NCBI RefSeq assembly: GCF_002749615.1
Contig: NZ_CP024201.1
Coordinates: forward strand, 186,001-250,000
Length of the DNA stretch: 64,000 nt
Direction: 5' to 3'
Origin: Caulobacter mirabilis
GTDB taxonomy: Bacteria; Pseudomonadota; Alphaproteobacteria; Caulobacterales; Caulobacteraceae
In this document: one piece after another, positions 36,711 to 45,276 of the stretch
Numbering within the stretch: position 1 is the first letter of the stretch
How the letters are laid out: every line of letters begins with the position of its first letter
The notes under the pieces: generated by a model
What the model saw: the letters and a program-made list of their open reading frames with translations, nothing else
Database searches by the model: none
What the model was told of the DNA's origin: nothing
Position numbers and translations under genes: made by a program

Positions 36711-37294
36711 GTTCCGCCGAAACCGCCTGTGTAGGCGACCGACATCAACTTGTAGGCCTTCAGCCACCCCTGGGCCCATGCGGCCAGGTCGGGGTTCGCC
36801 GCGCCCTCCGGGCTGCTGATGGCGACGTCCTGCGCCGGCGTCGGATACACGAGCTGCTTCTGTCCGGCCCAGCTCAGCCAGACGGGCAACCCTCCGCTGC
36901 GGATGAACATGTCGATCGCTTGGCTGGCGACGGGGTGGTCGAAGTCGGAGGGGGCGTTGATCGCCCGCCCGACGATGTAGACGTGCTCATAGAGCGATGG
37001 GGCGGGCCTGTTGCTGTCGATCGAGAAAACCACGCCGCAGCGATCGGGTCGCGCGCTTTCCGGCATGGCCCCGATGCGACGCCAGAGGCAGAACCATCCC
37101 CGACAGACGTTGGGTCGGGTCTCGTAGATCCCGCAGGCCTTGCGCGTGCAGTGCGGACACAGGGAGTCGGCGGGCTTCCGAAGCTCCGGCGTATCGATGT
37201 TCAGGGTGTAGCAGCAGACGACGCAGTCGCCGCATTCGCGGTTCGGCGCGAGGCCGCCGAAGGGCGGAGGCAGTTCTCTGGCGGCGCCTGACAT
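36707..37294 (-). CDS. Cysteine-cluster protein (YkgJ/zinc-iron-chelating domain-like)
   Basis: 195 residues. The N-terminal 70 residues carry eight cysteines: ECGDCVVCCYTLNID, SLCPHCTRKACGIYETRP and NVCRGWFCLW. This C-x2-C-x2-CC, C-x2-C, C, RP-x-x-C order fits the YkgJ-type cysteine cluster domain, proposed to bind Zn or Fe. The C-terminal half is unique, with no membrane segment. Function unknown. It is convergent with the SpsF-like gene. Confidence 0.8.
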   Translation of the reverse strand: MSGAARELPPPFGGLAPNRECGDCVVCCYTLNIDTPELRKPADSLCPHCTRKACGIYETRPNVCRGWFCLWRRIGAMPESARPDRCGVVFSIDSNRPAPSLYEHVYIVGRAINAPSDFDHPVASQAIDMFIRSGGLPVWLSWAGQKQLVYPTPAQDVAISSPEGAANPDLAAWAQGWLKAYKLMSVAYTGGFGGT

Positions 37295-37394
37295 GGTCCC
37301 TCGCAGGCCGGTGGAGCGGCCTGATTCAGGCGGCGAGTTGAACAGGCGTCTCGAACGCGCGCAAGCCGGCCGGGGCCAATCGTGCGCCCATCGG

Positions 37395-38294
37395 CTAGCG
37401 GACGCCGCCGTCGACTACCCAGGTGCGGCCGTCGACGGGATCGAAGGCCAGCGTCATCCGTCGCAGCACCGGCAGGCCGATGTTGGGATGCCCCTTCGGA
37501 ATGAACCTGACGAGGGGATTGTGCAGGGTGATCGGCCCGACCTGCACGTCGCCCGCGATCCGGCCCTCGAATATCGGTTGGCTGCTGCCGGCCGAAACGA
37601 CCCGGCCGTTCTTTTCCAGCTTGCCGGACAGGGGCAGCTTCGCGGCCAGCTCCAGCGGAAGCAGCAGCTCCGAATCGCTGCCGGTGTCGAGGATGGCCTG
37701 GACCGTCAGTCCGGGAAGCGAGACCGGCAGGGCCGGGAGGCCCGTGGCGGCGCCGCCAAGATAGGGCGCGCCGGGGCCGTCCATGGTCTTGATCGCGCTC
37801 TTCGGCAGGATGCGGAGCTCGGACTTGCGCAGGTCGAGCACCGTCAGCTTTTCTGGGAAGCTGTTGGGACCGAAGATGCCGATCTCGTCGGTGTTGTCAT
37901 AGTCGAAGACATTGGCCGGACCGTCGGCGACCGGAACGCCGCCCAGCCGGACATCGGCGAGACGGGTATGGTAGCCGGGGACGGGCTGGCCCGAGGTGTC
38001 GATCGAGGTCGAGGGGCCGAGGCGGGGGAGACCGAACTTTGCGGCGTAGGTCGTGTCGAGGATGTTGTCGTTGGTGCCTGTATCAAAGACCACCGGAGCC
38101 GGCGGATGATCCCCGATCCGCATCATCACCAGGACGCGTTTCGATGACTGGTAGAGGGGAATGACGGCTTCCGCCCGGGACTGCTCCGGCCATGGAAGAA
38201 GCCCGCCGCCCGCCCAGGCCGCGCCGAGCGCCAAGGCGCCGCCGATCGCGGCGACGGCGGGGATGAGGAGCAGGGACGGCCTGGCCATGATCAT
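37395..38294 (-). CDS. Membrane-anchored retropepsin-like protein with two D-T/S-G motifs
   Basis: 299 residues with an N-terminal signal or anchor helix (LLLIPAVAAIGGALALGAAW). Two aspartyl-protease active-site motifs are present: PAPVVFDTGTNDNILDTTYA near residue 68 and VQAILDTGSDSELLLPLELA near residue 205. Most bacterial retropepsin-like proteins have one motif and dimerise; here a single chain holds two lobes, as in pepsin, though without overall pepsin similarity. FVPKG-like and NIGLPVLRRMTLAFDP near the end match the usual 'ILG...L' flap-to-C-terminal pattern of periplasmic aspartyl proteases. Substrate unknown. It is divergent from a PadR gene, with an operator-like palindrome between. 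Confidence 0.82.
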   Translation of the reverse strand: MIMARPSLLLIPAVAAIGGALALGAAWAGGGLLPWPEQSRAEAVIPLYQSSKRVLVMMRIGDHPPAPVVFDTGTNDNILDTTYAAKFGLPRLGPSTSIDTSGQPVPGYHTRLADVRLGGVPVADGPANVFDYDNTDEIGIFGPNSFPEKLTVLDLRKSELRILPKSAIKTMDGPGAPYLGGAATGLPALPVSLPGLTVQAILDTGSDSELLLPLELAAKLPLSGKLEKNGRVVSAGSSQPIFEGRIAGDVQVGPITLHNPLVRFIPKGHPNIGLPVLRRMTLAFDPVDGRTWVVDGGVR

Positions 38295-38324
38295 CTGGTC
38301 GGTCTCGGCGACTTGCCAACAATG

Positions 38325-38340
38325 ATACTAATCGTACTAT
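38325..38340. promoter_or_regulatory. Operator-like imperfect palindrome
   Basis: ATACTAATCGTACTAT: half sites ATACTA and TACTAT with one mismatched pair, in the 65-base gap between the retropepsin-like and padR genes. PadR regulators commonly bind palindromes in their own divergent promoters, so this is the best candidate for autoregulation. Confidence 0.45.
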
Positions 38341-38359
38341 TTGGAATGCAGGGTGCAAG

Positions 38360-38878
38360 ATGAAATCTCCGGGCGGGGAGCTCACGGAACTGGAAGGCGC
38401 GGTGCTGTCGGAGATCCACCACCGCAACGCCACGACCGCGTTCAAGGTGCGGCGCGCCTTCCAGGTCTCGCCGTCGCTGGAATGGAGCGGCAGCGCCGGC
38501 GCGGTCTACCCGGCGATCCGTCGGCTGACCGCGGCCGGTCTGATCGAGGCTCGGCCCACGACATCCGGTCGCAAGACCAGCCTCCTGGCGCTGACGGCCG
38601 AGGGCGTCGCTCGGCTGGCGGACTGGATTTGCGATGCACGTCGGGCGATCAGCGTCGGGCTCGATCCCTTCCGCCTGCGGTCCGGCATGTGGGACTTCCT
38701 CGACGCTGATCGTCGCCAAGCCGCCCTGACCGAGGCGTTGGCGGCGCTGAACCAGGAGCTGGCGTTCCTGGCGGACTACCTTTCGCGGCTCGACAAGGTG
38801 GAGCGGCGGCGGGTCGAGCTGTCGATCGTGTTGCAGAAGGCGCGGATCGCCTGGATCGAGGAGGAGCTGGCCCGCTGA
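38360..38878 (+). CDS. PadR family transcriptional regulator
   Basis: 172 residues. The winged-helix N-terminal domain: GELTELEGAVLSEIHHRNAT, AFKVRRAFQVSPSLEWSGSA with GAVYPAIRRLTAAGLIEARP, the PadR recognition helix, then SGRKTSLLALTAEG as the wing. The C-terminal helical region (about 100-172) mediates dimerisation; it lacks a ligand-binding core beyond that. It is convergent with ald (three bases apart) and divergent from the retropepsin-like gene, its likely target. Confidence 0.9.
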   Translation: MKSPGGELTELEGAVLSEIHHRNATTAFKVRRAFQVSPSLEWSGSAGAVYPAIRRLTAAGLIEARPTTSGRKTSLLALTAEGVARLADWICDARRAISVGLDPFRLRSGMWDFLDADRRQAALTEALAALNQELAFLADYLSRLDKVERRRVELSIVLQKARIAWIEEELAR

Positions 38879-38881
38879 GGG

Positions 38882-39997
38882 CTATTTCCCCCAGACGTGG
38901 AACGGATCGGCCCAGGGCTTGCCCAGGGCCTCGGCGACCGCCGGGTGGGTGAGCTCGCCCTTCAGCACGTTCAGCCCCTTGGCCAGGTGCGGGTCCTTCT
39001 CCAGCGCCTTCAAGTCGTTGTCGGCCAGCGCCAGACCGAACGGCAGGGTCGCGTGGCCCAGCGCCTCGGACGAGGTGCGCGGCGCCGCGCCCGGCATGTT
39101 GGCCACGCAGTAATGGACGACGCCGTCGACGACATAGGTCGGCTCGGCGTGGGTCGTCGGATGGCTGGTCTCGAAACAGCCGCCCTGGTCGATCGAGACG
39201 TCCACCAGGACCGAGCCCGGCTTCATGCGCGACAGGTGCTCGCGTTTGACCAGCTTCGGCGCGGCGGCGCCGGCGGTAAGGACCGCTCCGATGACCACGT
39301 CGGCCTTGAGGATCTCCTCCTCGACCGCGTCGAGCGTCGAGTAGCGGGTCAGGACGCGGCCCATGAAGATGTCGTCCAGCTCGCGCATGCGCGGGATCGA
39401 CCGTTCCAACACCACGACCTCGGCGTTCAGGCCCATGGCCATGCGGGCGGCGTTCATGCCGACCACGCCGCCGCCGAGCACGGCCACGCGCGCCGGCGGC
39501 ACGCCCGGCACGCCGCAGAGCAGCAGGCCCATGCCGCCGTTGTGCTTGAGCAGGGTCTCGGCGGCGGAGAACACGGCGATGCGGCCGGCGACTTCCGACA
39601 TCGGCGCCAGCAGCGGCAGACCGCCCCGCGCGTCGGTCACGGTCTCGTAGGCGATCGCCGCGCAACCCGATTTCAGCAGGCCCTCCGTCTGGGCGGGGTC
39701 GGGCGCCAGGTGCAGGTAGGTGAACAGGATGTGGCGCGGCTCCAGCCGCTCCCATTCGACCTTCTGGGGCTCCTTGACCTTGATGATCAGATCGGAGTCC
39801 CGGAAGACCGCGGCCGCGTCGGGCGCGATCTGGGCGCCGGCCCGCCGGTAGGCCTCGTCATTGTAGCCGGCGCCCAGCCCGGCGCCGGATTCGACGAGGA
39901 CCTGATGTCCCCGGGCCACGTATTCGCGGACGGCGGTGGGCGTGAGCCCGACCCGGTACTCGTCCGGTTTGATCTCGGCGGGCACGCCTACGCGCAT
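38882..39997 (-). CDS. ald: Alanine dehydrogenase
   Basis: 371 residues, the standard length. Interconverts L-alanine and pyruvate plus ammonia with NAD. MRVGVPAEIKPDEYRVGLTP at the start, the substrate-binding Lys in LIIKVKEPQ, catalytic His in FTYLHLAPD, NAD fold ARVAVLGGGVVGMNAARMAM, and IDQGGCFETSHPTTH with the active-site Asp. No Lrp-type regulator gene is adjacent. Confidence 0.97.
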   Translation of the reverse strand: MRVGVPAEIKPDEYRVGLTPTAVREYVARGHQVLVESGAGLGAGYNDEAYRRAGAQIAPDAAAVFRDSDLIIKVKEPQKVEWERLEPRHILFTYLHLAPDPAQTEGLLKSGCAAIAYETVTDARGGLPLLAPMSEVAGRIAVFSAAETLLKHNGGMGLLLCGVPGVPPARVAVLGGGVVGMNAARMAMGLNAEVVVLERSIPRMRELDDIFMGRVLTRYSTLDAVEEEILKADVVIGAVLTAGAAAPKLVKREHLSRMKPGSVLVDVSIDQGGCFETSHPTTHAEPTYVVDGVVHYCVANMPGAAPRTSSEALGHATLPFGLALADNDLKALEKDPHLAKGLNVLKGELTHPAVAEALGKPWADPFHVWGK

Positions 39998-40164
39998 GGT
40001 CGTTTCCTCATGTCAGCGTTCCGGGGAAAATGTCGCTGCGGCGAGTGGGCGGTCAAGCACGATAATTCCAACAGTTGTTCGGATTGATCCGTTGTCGTGG
40101 CGCGATTGACCGTTTCGCGCGCTTGGGATCACATCCGCGGAATGCTTTGGCTGGGAGTAGGCTC

Positions 40165-43100
40165 ATGGCTCCGACGGATGAACCGCCGGTCGAATCCGCT
40201 TCGTCCGCGCCGGCCCCGGCCAAGCCCGCGCCGTTCTGGCGCCGCGCCTTCTGGAAGGACTGGAAGGCGCCGGCCGTCGCGACCGGCGTCGCCGCCCTGA
40301 TTCTCGGCTTCGGCGGCGGCTACGTCACCGCGGGCGGGATGCCGGCCTTCTTTGGGGGCAAGGGCGGCGCCGAAGGCTCCACCGCGTCCGCTCCGGAGCC
40401 GACCGGCCCCAAATGGTCGCTGTTCGGCAAGCCGCGCGACGCCGGCGCGCCCCGGCGCGGCGTTCCCAAGCCCGAGGGTTTCGCGGTCTGGAAGACCCGG
40501 CTCGACACCAGCCGCAGCGAGCCGCTGGCCTGTATCGAGATGAGCAAGCCGCTCGACCCGTCGAAGGCCTACGCCGATTTCGTCCTGATCTCGCCCGACA
40601 CCGGCGGGACCCCGGCGGTCAGCGTCAATTCCAGGAACAAGGCGGAGCTCTGCATCGGCGGCCTGGGCCTGACGGAGCGCCGCGTGACCTTGCTCAAGGG
40701 CCTGCCGGGGGCCGGCGGCCAGACGCTGGCGGCCAACGCCGACGTCGACTTCACCTTCGGCGAAAAGCCCCCTTACGTCGGCTTCGCGGGCGACGGCGTG
40801 ATTCTGCCCCGCGAAGACGCCGACGGCGTCGGCATCGAGACGGTCAACGTCTCGCGCCTCCAGATCGAGGTCTGGCGGGTCTCCGACCGCAACCTGGTGC
40901 GCAAGTCGATCAGCGCGCCCGAGCCGACCGGCGAGGGCCAGTGGCCGAGCGACTACGGCGACGACAGCCCCGACGACGAGGGCCGTGTGGTCTGGAAGGG
41001 CGACGTGGCGGTGCGCGGCGGCCAGGGCGAACGGGTCACCACCGTCTTCCCGCTGGGCGCGGTGCTGAAGGAGATGTCGCCAGGCGGCTACGTCATCAAG
41101 GTTCGCGACGCCTCCTCGGGCGTGAAGTCCGACGACGACGACAGCGGCGAGGGGACCCAGCCGGCCCAGGCCCGCCGCTGGATCGTCTTCACCGACATGG
41201 CGATGATCGCCTACGACGGCGCCGAGTCCCTCGACGTGGTCGTGCGTTCGCTGAAGACCGCCAAGATCCAGGCCGGGGTGCGCGTCGCCCTGGTCGCCCG
41301 CAACGGCGAGGACCTGGCCGAGGCCAAGACCGACGGCTCCGGCAAGGTCCGCTTCCCGCGTCCGCTGCTGCAGGGCGAGGGCGCCATGCGGCCGAAGATG
41401 GTCATGGCCTACGGGCCGCAGGGCGACCTGGCCGTGCTCGACCTCGACCGCTCGCCGGTCGACCTGAGCAAGCAGGGCATGGGCGGCCGCAACGCGCCGG
41501 GCGGGGAGGACGTCGACGAGACCGGCGGCCGCAAGCTGGACAGCGACATCGACGGCTATCTCTACGCCGACCGCGGCATCTACCGCCCCGGCGAGACGGT
41601 TCACCTGGCGGCCCTGATCCGCGACCGCGCGTCCAAGGCGGTCAAGGACCGCAAGGGCGTGATCGTCGTAAAGCGCCCCTCGGGCGTGGAGTTCAAGCGC
41701 ATCGCCTTCGACAACGCCCCGACCGGGGCGGTGACCAGCGACGTCGTGCTCCCCAAGAGCGCGCCGCGCGGTCGCTGGAAGGCCAGCCTGCAGATCGAGG
41801 GAATCAAGGATCCGGTCGGCGAAATGGCCTTCTCGGTCGAGGACTTCGCACCTCAGCGGCTGGCCGTCGACACCGAGGGCCGCAAGGACACGCCGGTGGC
41901 CGCCGGCGAGACCCGCTCGGTGGCGGTCACCGCACGCTTCCTCTACGGCGCGGCGGGCGCGGGGCTGCAGACCCAGGGCGAGGCGCGGGTCATGGCCGAC
42001 CCGAACCCGTTCCCGGCCTACAAGGACTACCAATGGGGCGACCAGCAGACGGCCTTCCCCGAGAAGTTCATGGAGCTGGGAACCAGCGTCACCGACGGCG
42101 AGGGCAAGGCGACCCTGTCGTTGGCCACGAACGATCTGCCGGAGACCAGCGCGCCGCTGAAGGCCACGGTCACCGCCTCGGTGTTCGAGCCGGGCGGCCG
42201 GCCGGTGCGCGAAAGTCTGTTCCTGAAGGTCCGCACCAAGCCGCTGTACCTGGGCGTGAAGGTCGACCAGGGCGACGCCACGGGCGGCGACGCGGCGCCG
42301 GTCAGCCTGGACGTGATCGCGGTCGACAGCCTGGGCAAGCGCGTCGCCGCGCCGGGCGCGACCTACACCCTGATCTCGGAAAACTGGAACTACGACTGGT
42401 TCCAGCAGGACGGCCGCTGGCAGTGGCGGCGCACCAGCCGCGACGTGATCGTCCAGCGCGGTGCACTGAACATCGGCGCCGGAAGCTCGGCGAAGGTCTC
42501 CCGCAAGCTCGGCTGGGGCGACTACCGCATGGTGGTCGAGGCCCCGAACGGCGTGAAGAGCGTCATCCGCTTCGCCGCCGGCTGGGGCGCGCCGGCTAAG
42601 GACGCCGAGGCGCCGGACTTCGTCCGCATCACCGCCGGCGACAAGCCGGTCGGCCAGGGCGACAGCGTCACCCTGACCATCAAGGCTCCCTACGCCGGCG
42701 AGGCCCAGGTGGCGGTGGCCACCGACCGGGTCATCGACTTCAAGACCTTCAGCGTCGGCGAGAAGGGCGGCAGCGTCACCCTCAAGACCAGCGCCGCCTG
42801 GGGCGGCGGGGCCTATGTCCTGGTCAGCGTGATCCAGCCGCGCGACCCGACCGCGACGCCCAAGCCGCGCCGGGCGCTGGGCCTGCTCTACGTTCCGCTC
42901 GATCCGAAGGGGCGCAAGCTGACCGTCGAACTCGGCACGCCGGCCAAGCTCAACAGCCGTGAGGCTGTCGAGGTGCCGGTGGCGGTGAAGGGCCTGGGCC
43001 TGGGTCAGCGGGCCAAGGTCACCATCGCCGCGGTCGACGAAGGCATCCTGCGCCTGACCAAGTTCGACAGCCCCGATCCGGCCAAGTGGTACTTCGGCAA

Positions 43101-45267
43101 GCGGGCGCTGACGCTCGACTACCGCGACGACTACGGCCGCCTGCTCGACCCGAACCTGGGCGCGCCGGCCAACGTCAACTTCGGCGCCGACCAGCTCGGC
43201 GGCGAGGGCCTGACGGTGACGCCGATCAAGTCGGTGGCCCTGTGGTCCGGCGTGGTCGAGACCGGCATCGACGGCAAGGCGAAGATCAAGCTGCCCGCCG
43301 CCGAGTTCAACGGCGAGCTTCGGGTGATGGCCGTGGCCTGGACCGACGAGGCCGTCGGCTCGGCGTCCAAGCCGATGACGGTGCGCGAGGCGGTGGTCGC
43401 CGACCTGAACCTGCCGCGCTTCCTGGCGCCGGGGGACAAGCCGGTCGCCACGCTCGAACTGCACAACGTCGAGGGCGCGGCCGGCGGCTACCAGGTCGAG
43501 ACCAGTTCGACCAACGGCCTGCAGATGACGCTCAAGAAGCTGTTCCAGCTGGTGCTCGGCCAGCGGATCGCCGAGCGCATCCCGTTCCTGGCCCCGACCC
43601 GGACCGGAATCGGCGAGGTCGGCTTCAAGGTCACCGGCCCGAACAACTTCGCCACCGCCAAGACCTATCCGCTGCAGACCCGCATCGGGTGGAGTCCGAT
43701 CACCCGGACCACGGTCGAGCTGCAGAAGCCGGGCGAAAGCTATACCCCGCCGGCCAGCCTGCTCTCGGGTCTGGCCGCGGGCGACGTGTCGCTGCACGTC
43801 AGCTACTCGCCGTTCAAGGGCTTCGACCCGGCTCCGATCGCGGTGTCGCTGTCGCGCTACCCCTACGGCTGCACCGAGCAGGTGATCTCGGTCGCCTATC
43901 CGCTGCTGTTCGCCAACGAGTTGGCGCCGGATCCCAAGCGGCGGAGCAGCTCGGCGGCCCTGAACGACGCGGTCGGACGCCTGCTCGACCGGCAGACGCT
44001 GGACGGCGCCTTCGGTCTCTGGCGTGTCGGCGACGGCGAGGCGGACGCCTGGCTGGGAGCCTACGCCACCGACTTCCTGTGGGAGGCCAAGGTGCGCGGC
44101 GCGCCGGTGCCGGATGCGGCCCTCGACCGCGCCCTGGCGGCCATGCGCCAGATCAGCCGGCCGGAAGGCTGGGCCAACGTGTCCTACCGCCTGGAGTATC
44201 CGGAGTGGTGGGGCCGCAACGGCGACGAGTCCAAGGCCGCGACCAAGCGGATGCGCAGCCGGGCCTCGGCCTATGCGCTGTACGTCCTGGCCAAGGCCGG
44301 CCGTGGCGACCTGGCGCGCCTGCGCTGGTGGCACGACGTCCACATGAAGGAGTCGAACGACCCGCTGGCCAAGGCCCAGGTGGGCGCCGGCCTGGCCCTG
44401 ATGGGCGACAAGGCCCGCGCCCGCTCGGCGCTGCGCAAGGCGGTTGCCTCGCTCGGCCATCGCGACGACGCCGACTGGTACCAGAGCCCGCTGCGCGACA
44501 CGGCCGGGATCATCGCCCTGGCCTATGAAGCCGGCGAGGTCGATATCGCCCGCGATCTTCAGAAGCGGCTGGAAGGCGCCGTGCGCGACCCCGACAGCCT
44601 GAACACCCAGGAGCAGGCCCGGCTGCTGCAGGCGGCGTCCTTCATGCTGAAGGCGGCCGGGACGATGAAGATCGACGCGACCGGGGCCAACGCGATCCCG
44701 ACGGCCGGCCAGATGCGCTGGTCGGTGGGCAAGCTGGCCGACGCCCGCTTCGTCAATCGCGGCGGCGGCGCGCTGTGGCGAACGGTGACCGTGCGCGGCA
44801 CGACCATCGCCGCTCCGATGGGCGAGTCGAACGGCGTCAGCGTCGGCAAGCGGTTCTTCACCATGACCGGCGGCGGGGTCGATCCCTCGGCCCTGAACCA
44901 GGGCGACCGGGTGATCGTTCTGGTCAGCGGGCGCTCCGCCCAGGGGCGCACCCTGCCGTTGGTCATCGACGACGCCCTGCCGGCCGGCTGGGAGATCGAG
45001 ACCACGCTCAGCCCCGAGGACGCCAAGGAGGGGCCATTCAAGTTCCTCGGCGAACTCAGCGGGGTGGACGTGCAGGAGGCGCGCGACGACCGCTACATCG
45101 CGGCGATGGACCTGGCGGGGAACAAGACCTTCGCCGTGGCCTATGTCGCGCGGGCGGTGACGCCGGGCGACTTCTTCCTGCCGGCGCCCGAGGTGCGGGA
45201 CATGTATCGGCCGAGCGTCAACGCGCGCGGCTCCGCCGGGCGGACGATCATTGCGGCCGGGAGCTAA
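40165..45267 (+). CDS. Bacterial alpha-2-macroglobulin family protein
   Basis: 1700 residues from ATG 40165 with GGGAG eight bases upstream. A short cytoplasmic N-terminus is followed by a transmembrane anchor (VATGVAALILGFGGGYVTAG), rather than the lipobox seen in E. coli YfhM. A series of macroglobulin domains follows (YADRGIYRPGETVHLAALIR is the MG2 signature), then the A2M domain and the thioester domain. The thioester is intact: YPYGCTEQVISVAYPLLFAN with Cys1236 and Gln1239. The protein would trap periplasmic proteases by conformational change and covalent linkage. pbpC follows nine bases downstream, the classic A2M-PBP1C pairing suggesting defence and repair of the envelope after attack. 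Confidence 0.95.
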   Translation: MAPTDEPPVESASSAPAPAKPAPFWRRAFWKDWKAPAVATGVAALILGFGGGYVTAGGMPAFFGGKGGAEGSTASAPEPTGPKWSLFGKPRDAGAPRRGVPKPEGFAVWKTRLDTSRSEPLACIEMSKPLDPSKAYADFVLISPDTGGTPAVSVNSRNKAELCIGGLGLTERRVTLLKGLPGAGGQTLAANADVDFTFGEKPPYVGFAGDGVILPREDADGVGIETVNVSRLQIEVWRVSDRNLVRKSISAPEPTGEGQWPSDYGDDSPDDEGRVVWKGDVAVRGGQGERVTTVFPLGAVLKEMSPGGYVIKVRDASSGVKSDDDDSGEGTQPAQARRWIVFTDMAMIAYDGAESLDVVVRSLKTAKIQAGVRVALVARNGEDLAEAKTDGSGKVRFPRPLLQGEGAMRPKMVMAYGPQGDLAVLDLDRSPVDLSKQGMGGRNAPGGEDVDETGGRKLDSDIDGYLYADRGIYRPGETVHLAALIRDRASKAVKDRKGVIVVKRPSGVEFKRIAFDNAPTGAVTSDVVLPKSAPRGRWKASLQIEGIKDPVGEMAFSVEDFAPQRLAVDTEGRKDTPVAAGETRSVAVTARFLYGAAGAGLQTQGEARVMADPNPFPAYKDYQWGDQQTAFPEKFMELGTSVTDGEGKATLSLATNDLPETSAPLKATVTASVFEPGGRPVRESLFLKVRTKPLYLGVKVDQGDATGGDAAPVSLDVIAVDSLGKRVAAPGATYTLISENWNYDWFQQDGRWQWRRTSRDVIVQRGALNIGAGSSAKVSRKLGWGDYRMVVEAPNGVKSVIRFAAGWGAPAKDAEAPDFVRITAGDKPVGQGDSVTLTIKAPYAGEAQVAVATDRVIDFKTFSVGEKGGSVTLKTSAAWGGGAYVLVSVIQPRDPTATPKPRRALGLLYVPLDPKGRKLTVELGTPAKLNSREAVEVPVAVKGLGLGQRAKVTIAAVDEGILRLTKFDSPDPAKWYFGKRALTLDYRDDYGRLLDPNLGAPANVNFGADQLGGEGLTVTPIKSVALWSGVVETGIDGKAKIKLPAAEFNGELRVMAVAWTDEAVGSASKPMTVREAVVADLNLPRFLAPGDKPVATLELHNVEGAAGGYQVETSSTNGLQMTLKKLFQLVLGQRIAERIPFLAPTRTGIGEVGFKVTGPNNFATAKTYPLQTRIGWSPITRTTVELQKPGESYTPPASLLSGLAAGDVSLHVSYSPFKGFDPAPIAVSLSRYPYGCTEQVISVAYPLLFANELAPDPKRRSSSAALNDAVGRLLDRQTLDGAFGLWRVGDGEADAWLGAYATDFLWEAKVRGAPVPDAALDRALAAMRQISRPEGWANVSYRLEYPEWWGRNGDESKAATKRMRSRASAYALYVLAKAGRGDLARLRWWHDVHMKESNDPLAKAQVGAGLALMGDKARARSALRKAVASLGHRDDADWYQSPLRDTAGIIALAYEAGEVDIARDLQKRLEGAVRDPDSLNTQEQARLLQAASFMLKAAGTMKIDATGANAIPTAGQMRWSVGKLADARFVNRGGGALWRTVTVRGTTIAAPMGESNGVSVGKRFFTMTGGGVDPSALNQGDRVIVLVSGRSAQGRTLPLVIDDALPAGWEIETTLSPEDAKEGPFKFLGELSGVDVQEARDDRYIAAMDLAGNKTFAVAYVARAVTPGDFFLPAPEVRDMYRPSVNARGSAGRTIIAAGS

Positions 45268-45276
45268 CCCGGTCGC

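Noticed and set aside
40129..44460. A 1443-codon open frame on the minus strand across the alpha-2-macroglobulin gene
   Set aside because: Arises from G+C-rich codon bias on the opposite strand; the plus strand has clear A2M motifs and a ribosome-binding site, while the minus frame shows no domain.
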